A stretch of DNA of 23,067 bases from Deltaproteobacteria bacterium. Its GTDB lineage: Bacteria; JAEEML01. Under the pieces are notes generated by a model. That model was not told where the DNA came from, ran no database searches, and saw nothing but the letters and a program-made list of their open reading frames with translations. Below, piece after piece: positions 1-7,281 of this stretch. Within the stretch, counting starts at the first letter, position 1. Each line of letters begins with the position of its first letter. Location: assembly GCA_016283195.1 (NCBI GenBank), contig JAEEML010000011.1, positions 1 to 23,067 on the forward strand, in the 5' to 3' direction. Made by a program: the position numbers and the translations under genes.

Positions 1-408
1 AGCGGCCTGGCTATTTCGCTGGCCTGTGAAGAATATGTGGAGCATTTAGAGGAAATAGAGCAATACATAAAGATGAAAATTCCGGTTGCTTTTGCCGAAG
101 ATGAGCTCTATCTAACTGATATTACAGCCGGAAAGAGTGCACCGCCCAAACCTTTTGACAACCACCGCACTCATGGTCCGCGTCATTCAGAGCGAAAAGT
201 TCACCACCTGCCCAAAGGGCCTAAAAAAGCGCAGGCAGAAACTGAATTGCCGGTTCAAAATAGTGAAAATACCGAGAAAAATGCTAAGCCATCTAAGGCA
301 AAGAATCGTTATTTGCGGCACCGCCGCCCGCCAACTGCCGGAGAGCGCATGGCAGCTATCCGCAAGCATCAGCAAAAAAAACATGACACTCTATCAACTG
401 GGGCCTGA
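1..408 (+). CDS. DEAD-box RNA helicase (RhlB/RhlE type), C-terminal end only
   Basis: The reading frame is open from the first base, so only the last 135 residues of the gene are here. The opening residues ([20 protein letters not shown]) match the end of the second RecA-like domain and the following linker of RhlB/RhlE-type ATP-dependent RNA helicases, where '[10 protein letters not shown]...IEEYI...KIPV' is typical. After residue about 50 the protein becomes a low-complexity, basic, Pro/Lys/Arg-rich tail (for example RYLRHRRPP), as in the RNA-binding tails of these helicases. Such proteins unwind structured RNA in the cytoplasm, often in degradosome or ribosome assembly. The catalytic motifs (DEAD box, SAT) lie outside the window, so the exact subfamily cannot be fixed. 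The 3' end overlaps aat by 26 bp, suggesting translational coupling. Confidence 0.85.
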   Translation, partial: SGLAISLACEEYVEHLEEIEQYIKMKIPVAFAEDELYLTDITAGKSAPPKPFDNHRTHGPRHSERKVHHLPKGPKKAQAETELPVQNSENTEKNAKPSKAKNRYLRHRRPPTAGERMAAIRKHQQKKHDTLSTGA

Positions 409-1105
409 GCCTTTTTTCCCACCGGCTACCCTGGCCGATAAAAACGGGCTTTTAGCCATAGGCGGCGATCTCTCGCCTGAGCGGCTGATAATAGCCTATA
501 TGAATGGCATTTTTCCCTGGTTTTCCGAGGGTGATCCGCTGCTCTGGTGGGCACCAAATCCGCGTTTTGTGCTTTTTACAAAAGAGCTGCATATCAGCAA
601 ATCACTAGCCAAAGTTTTGCGACATGAGCTCTATGATGTAACCTTTGACAAGGCTTTTCCGCAAGTTATTGCCGCTTGTGCTGCCACTCCCCGTCCCGGC
701 CAAGATGGGACTTGGATTACCCCTGAGATGCAAAAGGCCTATATCAACCTGCACCACCTGGGCATTGCCCACAGTGCGGAAAGCTGGCAAAACGGCCAAC
801 TGCTGGGCGGGCTTTACGGCTTGCAACTGGGCAAAGTTTTCTTTGGTGAATCCATGTTTTCGCACGCGCCAAATAGCTCAAAGGCGGCTTTTGCCACCTT
901 GGTACCGCTTTTACGCGAGCAAGGGGTGCAACTCATCGACTGTCAGATGGAAACTGCCTACCTGGCCTCATTTGGCGCCAAAATGATTTCTATCAAAGAA
1001 TTTCTCGCCTATTTGCAAAGCGCTGTCCGGCCATATATGGCTGGTATTGCCAACTACTCTTGGCCTCATCTCGATAATCTTGATAAAAAAGCTACCCACA
1101 ATTAA
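383..1105 (+). CDS. aat: Leucyl/phenylalanyl-tRNA--protein transferase
   Basis: This enzyme transfers Leu or Phe from aminoacyl-tRNA to the N-terminus of proteins starting with Arg or Lys, creating N-degrons for ClpS/ClpAP. The 240-aa product carries the family signature throughout: [20 protein letters not shown] near residues 11-30, YMNGIFPWF near 39-47, [12 protein letters not shown] near 54-65, then [17 protein letters not shown] and LIDCQ in the GNAT-like C-terminal half. The frame is open further upstream, to 137, but that extension shadows the helicase. The ATG at 383 gives the expected N-terminus ([10 protein letters not shown]) and normal family length. It starts 26 bp inside the helicase gene, has only a weak ribosome site, and is probably coupled. 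An intrinsic terminator follows. Confidence 0.95.
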   Translation: MTLYQLGPEPFFPPATLADKNGLLAIGGDLSPERLIIAYMNGIFPWFSEGDPLLWWAPNPRFVLFTKELHISKSLAKVLRHELYDVTFDKAFPQVIAACAATPRPGQDGTWITPEMQKAYINLHHLGIAHSAESWQNGQLLGGLYGLQLGKVFFGESMFSHAPNSSKAAFATLVPLLREQGVQLIDCQMETAYLASFGAKMISIKEFLAYLQSAVRPYMAGIANYSWPHLDNLDKKATHN

Positions 1106-1127
1106 GGCTTTTAGTGTATAAGAAGCG

Positions 1128-1153
1128 AGGCTCTTTGGAGCCTGGTTTTTCTT
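1128..1153 (+). terminator. Intrinsic terminator after aat
   Basis: AGGCTC at 1128-1133 and GAGCCT at 1138-1143 form a perfect 6-bp stem with a TTTG loop. GG and a TTTTTCTT run follow at 1146-1153. It lies 22 bp past the aat stop and should end the helicase-aat transcript, so the next gene (1193) is probably transcribed separately. Confidence 0.8.
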
Positions 1154-1192
1154 GTGTTAAGGTTTTAAAACTTTTACATAAAGGAGTAAAAA

Positions 1193-1705
1193 ATGGCCGA
1201 CACCACAGTATCAAAAGTTCAAGGAAGACAAGGCGTTAGCAACGACTATGATTTCACCAAAGAAATGGAAGGAGCTAAAGCCGGCGAGGTTCGCGGTTTT
1301 GAAAATCCCGACGGCACCAAAGCTTATGTCCTCCGCACTGATGGCAACACATCGTGCAAAGACTTTGCCGATTACGTCTTCAACAAGCGTGAAGGCGGCG
1401 AACTTGATGGCAATCAGCTGCGCAATGTAGCCATTGCGCTGGCCAAACAAAATGGCCTGGGCAATATCGACCCTGATGACCATGTGCCGGCTAATCGCGA
1501 CCTCGTTTGCCAATTGCGCGATTTTGCCAAACTGGTAAACAGCAATGCCGATGCCAAAGCCGAAATCCGCAGCTCCGGGCGCTCTTCTTCCGGCAGCGGC
1601 TTTGGGGCTATCTCCGGCGGCGGCAATATGGATGTCGGCACTAAAAAAGTGCTCGGCTATGCTCCTCCCTCCGGCGGCATGGGCGGTGGCCTCGACATCG
1701 ACTAA
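1193..1705 (+). CDS. Unrecognised 170-aa soluble protein with Gly/Ser-rich tail
   Basis: I do not recognise this family. The ATG at 1193 is preceded by AAGGAG at 1181-1186, a strong ribosome site. There is no signal peptide or membrane segment. Residues 1-120 look like a folded, charged domain. The stretch ALAKQNGLGNIDPDDHVPAN at about residues 82-101 faintly resembles the end of a LysM-like motif, but this is weak. From about residue 125 the chain turns into Ser/Gly-rich low complexity (SSGRSSSGSG, later GGMGGG) ending in an acidic LDID. Two cysteines are present. The gene stands alone between the aat terminator and the convergent fmt cluster. Good coding character and the ribosome site make it a real gene; its function is unknown. 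Confidence 0.75.
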   Translation: MADTTVSKVQGRQGVSNDYDFTKEMEGAKAGEVRGFENPDGTKAYVLRTDGNTSCKDFADYVFNKREGGELDGNQLRNVAIALAKQNGLGNIDPDDHVPANRDLVCQLRDFAKLVNSNADAKAEIRSSGRSSSGSGFGAISGGGNMDVGTKKVLGYAPPSGGMGGGLDID

Positions 1706-1774
1706 GCACAAAACATCCCTCTACTTCCGTTGTCACTCAGTTCCAAAAAAACGTATGAAAACTCAAACAGATTG

Positions 1775-1804
1775 GCTCTCTCTATTTATGAAAATGGAGA
1801 GGGC
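1775..1804. repeat. Hairpin between convergent genes
   Basis: GCTCTCTC at 1775-1782 can pair with GAGAGGGC at 1797-1804 (8 bp with one G-U wobble; 14-nt loop). It lies in the 146-bp gap between the end of the 170-aa gene and the end of fmt. No U-run follows on either strand, so it is not a textbook intrinsic terminator, but it could slow convergent transcription. I see nothing else in this gap. Confidence 0.35.
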
Positions 1805-1851
1805 GATATGCCATAATTTCCGCTACTTGTGGGGTGAGGTGTAAGCTAAAT

Positions 1852-2805
1852 TTATTTAAGAACTTTGCCGGTTATATCTTGGCGCATACCAGCAAGAAAC
1901 ATCCCAGCGGAAACACTGTTGCGCCCTTCCCTTTGCAACTCTTTTATCTCTAAAAAGCCGTCGCCAGTTGCCACATAGAGATGGCGATTTTCCGTAAAAA
2001 GCGCCCCGGGAATACGCGGCCAATTGCGCGCTTCGCTCATAGGAAGCACTTGGTGAATCATAAGGCGGGCGCCTTCAAACATGGCAAAAGTGCCCGGCCA
2101 ACTGGCAAGTGCCCGCACCTGACGCATAATATAAGCAGAGTTTTGCGTAAAATCGATATGGCCATCGGCCTTAGTGAGCATAGCGGCATAAGTAACTTGG
2201 CTTTCATCCTGCTTGGTCCAGCTGGCCGAACCGGCTATTATCTCTTTAATGGCGGTAAGCGCAAGGCGGGCACCCATTTCTGCTAGCCTGGCCGTCAAAA
2301 CCGGCAAGGTATCTTCCGCGGAAATAGGTGTTTTCTCTTGCAACATATAATCGCCGGCATCAAGGGCCTTTACTACTTTCATAATTGAAACGCCCGTCTC
2401 CTCATCACCGGCCCAAATAGAGCGGGCTATAGGTGCCGCCCCGCGCCATCTGGGCAAAAGCGAGGCATGGACATTTATTGTCTCATATTTGGCTATGGCA
2501 ATAAGTGAAGGCGGGATTATCTGCCCATAAGCAGCCACCACCGATATATCTGGCTCAAGAGCCGTCAGTGCTTCCCGGAGTTCTATATTTTTGCGCACAT
2601 GTTCCGGCTGAAAAATAGCTTTTACGCCATGATTTAAAGCCAAAACTTTCACCGGCGGCGGAGTAAGCTTTTTGCCGCGCCCGGCCATTTTATCAGGCTG
2701 GGTGACCACCCCGACAACCGTAATATTTTCGGATGCGATTAAGGCTTCCAAAACCGGCACGGCAAAATCCGGCGTACCCCAAAAAAGGACTTTTACGCTA
2801 CTCAT
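1852..2805 (-). CDS. fmt: Methionyl-tRNA formyltransferase
   Basis: Fmt formylates Met-tRNAfMet using 10-formyl-tetrahydrofolate, producing the initiator tRNA. The 317-aa product has full family length and all landmarks: WGTPDFAVPVLEAL at residues 9-22, the NVHASLLPRWRGAAPI signature at 111-126 containing the catalytic Asn111 and His113, and the DAGD motif near 149-152 with the third catalytic residue. The C-terminal OB-like domain (about 210-317) is present. It lies 26 bp downstream of def on the same strand, the classic def-fmt pair: one enzyme adds the formyl group, the other removes it. The ATG at 2805 has no strong Shine-Dalgarno, so translation may depend on coupling to def. Confidence 0.97.
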   Translation of the reverse strand: MSSVKVLFWGTPDFAVPVLEALIASENITVVGVVTQPDKMAGRGKKLTPPPVKVLALNHGVKAIFQPEHVRKNIELREALTALEPDISVVAAYGQIIPPSLIAIAKYETINVHASLLPRWRGAAPIARSIWAGDEETGVSIMKVVKALDAGDYMLQEKTPISAEDTLPVLTARLAEMGARLALTAIKEIIAGSASWTKQDESQVTYAAMLTKADGHIDFTQNSAYIMRQVRALASWPGTFAMFEGARLMIHQVLPMSEARNWPRIPGALFTENRHLYVATGDGFLEIKELQREGRNSVSAGMFLAGMRQDITGKVLK

Positions 2806-2831
2806 ATTGCACCATAATTTAAGGAAATATT

Positions 2832-3383
2832 TTATTCTTCTGCTTTACGTTTACGCAGACGGCGAATAACAGCCGCCATCTTTAAACGGGGCATATAATT
2901 AACCAAGGTAAGCCCTTTTAAATGATCGAGTTCATGCTGAATACAAACGGCAAAAAACCCGGTGGCGTCAATGGTTATCGGCTCACCCTCAACATTTTGG
3001 GCTTTTACCAAGACATGCTCTGCCCGTTTTACTTCCCAAGAAACACCGGGCAAAGAAAGACAGCCTTCTTCAAAAGAAATAGCGCCGCTCTTTTCCACTA
3101 TTTGCGGATTCACTAAAACAAGCGGGCCGGTATAACCGCCGGCTTTTTGCTCTTCAAACCATTCCTTGTCTTCATCGCTTTTAATTCCGCCGGGAAAAAG
3201 GTCAATAACTACAAGCTGTTTGCTAACACCAACCTGCGGAGCCGCCAAACCGACACCGGGAGCAGCATAGAGCGTCTCAAACATATCAGAGACCATTTCT
3301 TTCAGCTTTTCATCAAAGACAGTCACTGGCTCGGCCTGAGCAGAAAGGACAGGATCCGGCAAAGTTACAATATTAAGCAGCAT
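2832..3383 (-). CDS. def: Peptide deformylase
   Basis: Removes the N-formyl group from nascent proteins; a metal-dependent cytoplasmic hydrolase. All three motifs are visible in 183 aa: GVGLAAPQVG (43-52), EGCLSLPG (106-113, metal ligand Cys108) and QHELDHLKG (149-157, metal ligands His150 and His154, catalytic Glu151). The ATG at 3383 is preceded by AGAGG. An acidic insertion of about 20 residues (63-86, FPGGIKSDEDKEW onward) separates motif 1 from the central beta-strands and is longer than in the E. coli enzyme. Its basic C-terminus (RRLRKRK) fits ribosome association. It is followed by fmt after 26 bp, and preceded after 38 bp by a small lipoprotein gene that may share its transcript. Confidence 0.97.
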   Translation of the reverse strand: MLLNIVTLPDPVLSAQAEPVTVFDEKLKEMVSDMFETLYAAPGVGLAAPQVGVSKQLVVIDLFPGGIKSDEDKEWFEEQKAGGYTGPLVLVNPQIVEKSGAISFEEGCLSLPGVSWEVKRAEHVLVKAQNVEGEPITIDATGFFAVCIQHELDHLKGLTLVNYMPRLKMAAVIRRLRKRKAEE

Positions 3384-3421
3384 AATTATCCTCTGGCAAG
3401 GTTATTAAATGTGGAGAGCTA

Positions 3422-3763
3422 TTAAGTGGTGCTATCGGTATTGCCGTCTGTTTCATAGCAATATGTCGCGTCTCCACCCTTGGGACTGGCCTTACAAGCA
3501 TAACCGTATGAGCAATCATTGGCCGCTTTGCAAGGTTTGCGGCAGAGTCCGATACGCTGATTACCGGCTTGCAAAGGCTCTTTGCTCTTGGAGCCAACGG
3601 TACTGGATGGAGTATATACTGTTTCTTCCAAGCAGACATAACCATCGTAGCAATCCGGCTTATCGGATTCAACTTCGCAATAATAGGCCACATTTTCGTT
3701 GCAACCGGTGGCAAACGTCATGGTTCCGGCCAAAATTCCCATTAAAAACAACGCACGTTTCAT
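3422..3763 (-). CDS. Small Cys-rich lipoprotein
   Basis: A 113-aa predicted lipoprotein: positive N-terminus (MKR), hydrophobic stretch, then the lipobox ATGC with lipidated Cys21 (+2 residue Asn). The mature part has eight further cysteines in a regular pattern, including CYDGYVCLEE near residues 38-47 and a C-terminal module LCRKPCKAANDCSYGYACKA near 73-92. That module resembles modules in the 550-aa lipoprotein at 18827-20479 (for example CLKNADCGNGFSC). The tail is polar (DGNTDSTT). Start: ATG at 3763 with AAGGAG eight bases upstream. It lies between the large propeller lipoprotein and def on the same strand. No enzymatic motif; likely a surface or periplasmic disulphide-stabilised protein. 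Family not recognised. Confidence 0.8.
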   Translation of the reverse strand: MKRALFLMGILAGTMTFATGCNENVAYYCEVESDKPDCYDGYVCLEETVYTPSSTVGSKSKEPLQAGNQRIGLCRKPCKAANDCSYGYACKASPKGGDATYCYETDGNTDSTT

Positions 3764-3843
3764 TTAAGCTCCTTTCAGAACAACTGCGTTCAGAAAAGCA
3801 ACGGCCACATCTTAATGGAAAGCCGCGTCAATTTCAAATAATA

Positions 3844-5928
3844 TCAATCAAAGAAATAATAGTTTATCGTAGCAGCCAAAGCACTGCTCTCAAAACTGGG
3901 CATAATCATTAGCCCGGGAGCACTTTGAGCCCCTGAGCCGCTGTATAAAAGCAACATAGCCGGCCGCGTAACAGATTTCGCCTCGCCATTAGGTATATCC
4001 AAAAGCGTACCAACCTCCAATTTTACCGGCCGCGTACCCACAGTTGGCAGGCTGGTTGTATTAAAATAGGCGGCCTGCATAGGCGTATAATAATCAAATA
4101 CTGAGAATAATTGGCTTTCACCGCGAGCACAAGAATCGTTTTGGCAAGCAGACTTTTTAACGGCAAAACGAATTCCTGCCCCTTTGGCTGCCGTTCCGCC
4201 CGGGCCGAAAGTATCACCGGCTCTAAGACGCGCCTGCCTTGTGGGGTCGGAAATAGAAGCGGCCGGTTTGGCCAAAACCAAGAAAGAATCCTTGGCTCTT
4301 ATTTCAAAATCAAAGCCTTTGACGGCGTCAAAACAGGCGCCGTTTATGGGGGGCTCGGTAACAAAATGGCCTTTCTGCTCCTCCGAAACCAGGGTAAAAG
4401 TCCGCTTACCATATTCTGTCGCCCCGCCGTAAAGAGCCCGGCATTCGGCCGGGTTACCGTCCGGCTGAGTTAAAATCACCACTTCATCGCCGGCCCAACC
4501 TTTATCGGCTTTGGTTCGCACCATGTAACTGCTGCTGCTGAAGGCGGCATAGTCCACCCAAAAACGGCCGTTCTCATCAACCTGGCCCCGGCCCAAAGCA
4601 CCGCTGCCTAAAGTGACATCGGCTTCATAAATAATTTCATATTCGGTATTTGCGCTAATATTGCGGTAACCGTGAAAAACCCGGACACCGGTATCGTTAT
4701 AGCAAATACCCAATTTATCTTCGTCAGAGCAGCTATCGAGCCACCAAGAAGTTCCATCAATATTTTCGGATATTTTGGTGGAAGAACGCGGATAACAGAA
4801 GTTAACATCAACCATTTTATAGGCAATTTCACCATCGCTGGCCGCATCATCCTGCACATAATAGTAGGTCGAGCCCTTCAAAGTAGCGGCAACCAGGTAA
4901 TTTTTATATCCTTTAGTTACTGTTACGCCATTTGAGGTTTCGCCGAGACAATTAACTTGCAAAGTCGGCTCGCTGACGAAAGTAAGCCGCCAGGGAATAT
5001 CGCGCATAAAAAGATCAACTGTATCACTGCCGGCATCCGGCGCTTGGTATATATCGTGATTTTTTACATGAGCGGGATTTAAAGTTGCGGCATCGCTATA
5101 AACGGCAATGCGCCGCCTAGCAGCATGAGCAACAAAAAGCAAATTACCATCTGGGGAAAGCGCTATATCCTGCTGGCTCTCGCCAACATCAAAGTAGTTA
5201 ATTTCACCACTTTCAAGGTCAAGACGCAAAAGTTCGGTGCCACTGTTTTGCGCCACCCAAAGCTGCCTTTGGGCCGGCACATAATGGCCATGCACAGGAG
5301 CCGGGCCGGCCGGATAAACATTCTCTATAGTAATCTCCGGATGCTCAATTTTGTCATCGGCCGAAAGTACATAGTGCAAGCTAAAATAAACTAAAGACTT
5401 AGATGTTAAAGCCATAAAAGTATCGCAGTGCAGGCCGCAACTATCTATCGGCAAGAGCTGAAAGAGAGCGCTGTCGGCGGCAGCTATTCTAAAAGCCATT
5501 AGGGCCTCAGGATTATTGCTGTCCGGCACCATTTCCAGCTCTGCCGTATCCAGTAACTGAATAGAACCAAGCTCCGCCGAGGCCACCAGGAGTAAACGTC
5601 CATCGCTGCTGGTGGCCAGAGCCACCGGGGCCGGGCCGGCTGGAATCATAATAGGAAAATAAAAAACCGGGCTCCAGACATACTCAATATCGTTATATGG
5701 GCGGGCGGTATCAAGAGCTGTCACAAAATCCCGGGCCGAATCGGCGATAAAAAGATATTCCGGTTTGCCGGCAGGTAAGCCCGGGCCGCTTTGCACAAAA
5801 TCACTCGGCCGCTGCAAAGTGGTGGTATTGGGTTTGGTATCGTCGCAAGCTTCCGCCAAAAATCCAAGCAGCAGCAGAGCAAAAAGCTGCTTAATTATCA
5901 CGTTTGGCAATTTTATGCGTGCCATCAT
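3844..5928 (-). CDS. Large lipoprotein with YVTN-like beta-propeller repeats
   Basis: A 694-aa predicted lipoprotein. The signal peptide ends in the lipobox LAEAC, giving lipidated Cys28, with Asp at +2 and +3. Propeller blade-like repeats are clear: EYLFIADSARDFVTALDT, then PAGPAPVALATSSDGRLLLV (about residues 96-115), and again GESQQDIALSPDGNLLFVAH near 250-270. These are the 'SPDGxxLxVA...xIxVxD' signatures of YVTN/NHL-type propellers. Residues about 280-694 lack obvious repeats and contain several cysteine pairs. The start (ATG 5928, with a second ATG at 5925; AGAGG upstream) lies 38 bp inside the previous gene, indicating translational coupling. Function unknown; probably a cell-surface or periplasmic scaffold acting with its neighbour. 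The start could be either ATG. Confidence 0.82.
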   Translation of the reverse strand: MMARIKLPNVIIKQLFALLLLGFLAEACDDTKPNTTTLQRPSDFVQSGPGLPAGKPEYLFIADSARDFVTALDTARPYNDIEYVWSPVFYFPIMIPAGPAPVALATSSDGRLLLVASAELGSIQLLDTAELEMVPDSNNPEALMAFRIAAADSALFQLLPIDSCGLHCDTFMALTSKSLVYFSLHYVLSADDKIEHPEITIENVYPAGPAPVHGHYVPAQRQLWVAQNSGTELLRLDLESGEINYFDVGESQQDIALSPDGNLLFVAHAARRRIAVYSDAATLNPAHVKNHDIYQAPDAGSDTVDLFMRDIPWRLTFVSEPTLQVNCLGETSNGVTVTKGYKNYLVAATLKGSTYYYVQDDAASDGEIAYKMVDVNFCYPRSSTKISENIDGTSWWLDSCSDEDKLGICYNDTGVRVFHGYRNISANTEYEIIYEADVTLGSGALGRGQVDENGRFWVDYAAFSSSSYMVRTKADKGWAGDEVVILTQPDGNPAECRALYGGATEYGKRTFTLVSEEQKGHFVTEPPINGACFDAVKGFDFEIRAKDSFLVLAKPAASISDPTRQARLRAGDTFGPGGTAAKGAGIRFAVKKSACQNDSCARGESQLFSVFDYYTPMQAAYFNTTSLPTVGTRPVKLEVGTLLDIPNGEAKSVTRPAMLLLYSGSGAQSAPGLMIMPSFESSALAATINYYFFD

Positions 5929-7129
5929 TTAACCTCTGTTTTAAAGAAAATTCGCTGACAGAATCGGCAGAAAGGTCATAAATAGCCAGTCCATGACTAT
6001 AGAACTCGGTGACCAAAAGCCAATCGGTACCATCGCCACCTTTGACAAGAGCCATGGAAAACGGGCCGCCTTCGGTAGGAATACGCCCCAGCAAAAGACC
6101 GGTAGAAACCGAAAAAACTTCAATTATATCGGTATCAATAATAGAAACCAAAGCCAGTTTGCCCAGGAGCTTATGATCGTAAATCACCAAATCGGCAGAT
6201 TCACCTTCAAGAGCGGTACTCCAACGCACAGCGCCGTATGGTCTATCGCGATCTTTAATATCCAAATCAACAAGCACCAAAGTATGGGGGAAAGTATTGC
6301 TTAAAAGCAAGGTTTTATCATCTACTTTAGCCATGGCATTGATTGAAGACCCGGCAAATTGTGTATAAATATCAATATATTTTAGAGATAGCGGTGGTTT
6401 TATTGTTGAAGTTACAAAAAGACGCGAGCTGTAACCGTCACTATATTGGCTGGCGCCGATAAGTTGTGAGGTGCCATCAAGCCACATGAGCTCGGCTATC
6501 CCGCCTTTGGGGCCATGATAGCCACTTCCGGCTGTAAGCTCAAAAGTATCTTTCGGCCATGTTAGCGGCAACAGGGAAGAATAGCCCAAAGTACCTAAAA
6601 TGAGGTGGTCGGCATCATCATCCCCGGGGACAAAAGAAAGAGCAAAAAAATCATCTAAATCAGCCACATCAACATCAGGCAGAGAAAATTTTTCCGGCAA
6701 AAATTTCTGCGATTTTTCCAAACAATCCTGCCCAGGCACTTTGCAGGAAAGCTTTTTGCCATCGGCCGACACTTCAATGGGCAAAAGAGAGGCGGCACCG
6801 CGAATAGGTAAAACTGCCCGTCGGCCATCAGGGCGCATACTGAATTGCCCGCCAAAACTATCAACACGGAGAGAACCGTCCTCATAAATAGCGGCTTTGC
6901 CATCACCGTCTTTGCTTAGCTTAGTGAGGTCGATAACCAAAAGGCTACCGGAAGTATATTGCAAATCAAAGTTGGCATTAACCAAATATGCCAGCCCGCG
7001 ATTTTGCGGATCGGCAAGTACATAAGCCGGATAATAAACAGTATTCAGGGGTATCTTAACACCTGCTGTCTCGTTGCAGGCAGTAAGCCCCGCCAAGAGA
7101 AATAAAAAGGTCATATATTTTAAACGCAC
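5891..7129 (-). CDS. Lipoprotein with beta-propeller character
   Basis: A 412-aa predicted lipoprotein. I choose the GTG at 7129 because GGAGG lies five bases upstream; it gives MRLKYMTFLFLLAGLTAC with lipidated Cys18 in the lipobox LTAC (+2 Asn). The longer frame from a TTG at 7156 would spoil the signal peptide. The mature chain is beta-rich, with blade-like segments such as RGLAYLVNANFDLQYTSGSL, GSLLVIDLTKL and KTLLLSNTFPHTLVLVDLDI, resembling the propeller of the next gene (3844-5928), which it overlaps by 38 bp. Cysteines are few. A good promoter lies upstream (7168-7196). No catalytic motif is visible; family not recognised. The two propeller lipoproteins are likely made in fixed ratio and may form a complex. 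Confidence 0.82.
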   Translation of the reverse strand: MRLKYMTFLFLLAGLTACNETAGVKIPLNTVYYPAYVLADPQNRGLAYLVNANFDLQYTSGSLLVIDLTKLSKDGDGKAAIYEDGSLRVDSFGGQFSMRPDGRRAVLPIRGAASLLPIEVSADGKKLSCKVPGQDCLEKSQKFLPEKFSLPDVDVADLDDFFALSFVPGDDDADHLILGTLGYSSLLPLTWPKDTFELTAGSGYHGPKGGIAELMWLDGTSQLIGASQYSDGYSSRLFVTSTIKPPLSLKYIDIYTQFAGSSINAMAKVDDKTLLLSNTFPHTLVLVDLDIKDRDRPYGAVRWSTALEGESADLVIYDHKLLGKLALVSIIDTDIIEVFSVSTGLLLGRIPTEGGPFSMALVKGGDGTDWLLVTEFYSHGLAIYDLSADSVSEFSLKQRLNDGTHKIAKRDN

Positions 7130-7167
7130 AAAAGCCTCCAAAGTAATCAGGCTCAAAAGCCGCGGCT

Positions 7168-7196
7168 AAATTATTTTAAAGTGCGGGGCGCGTCAA
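7168..7196 (-). promoter_or_regulatory. Sigma70-type promoter for the propeller lipoprotein operon
   Basis: On the minus strand TTGACG (7196-7191) and TAATTT (7173-7168) are separated by exactly 17 bp. The start codon at 7129 is about 40 bp downstream of the -10 box, leaving a short leader with GGAGG. It diverges from the promoter at 7216-7245. Confidence 0.6.
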
Positions 7197-7215
7197 TGGT
7201 TCCATTGAAAAGTGA

Positions 7216-7245
7216 TTGAACTTTTCTTCTAACTTCAATTATAAA
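7216..7245 (+). promoter_or_regulatory. Sigma70-type promoter for the 850-aa Cys-rich lipoprotein
   Basis: TTGAAC (7216-7221) and TATAAA (7240-7245) with an 18-bp spacer. The transcript would start about 30 bp before the ribosome site GAGGAGGT. The -35 boxes of this and the divergent promoter are only about 20 bp apart, so one regulator could act on both. Confidence 0.55.
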
Positions 7246-7281
7246 AGAAGCTGGGTTTGCATTCTGCTAGAGGAGGTAAAG

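Noticed and set aside
137-382. In-frame 5' extension of aat, giving a 322-aa protein
   Set aside because: The extension lies within the helicase coding frame, has no family similarity, and aat proteins begin near MTLYQLG; ATG 383 gives normal length.
1755-1844. 29-codon ORF between the 170-aa gene and fmt
   Set aside because: No ribosome site, no recognisable sequence, and it contains the hairpin at 1775-1804; likely chance.
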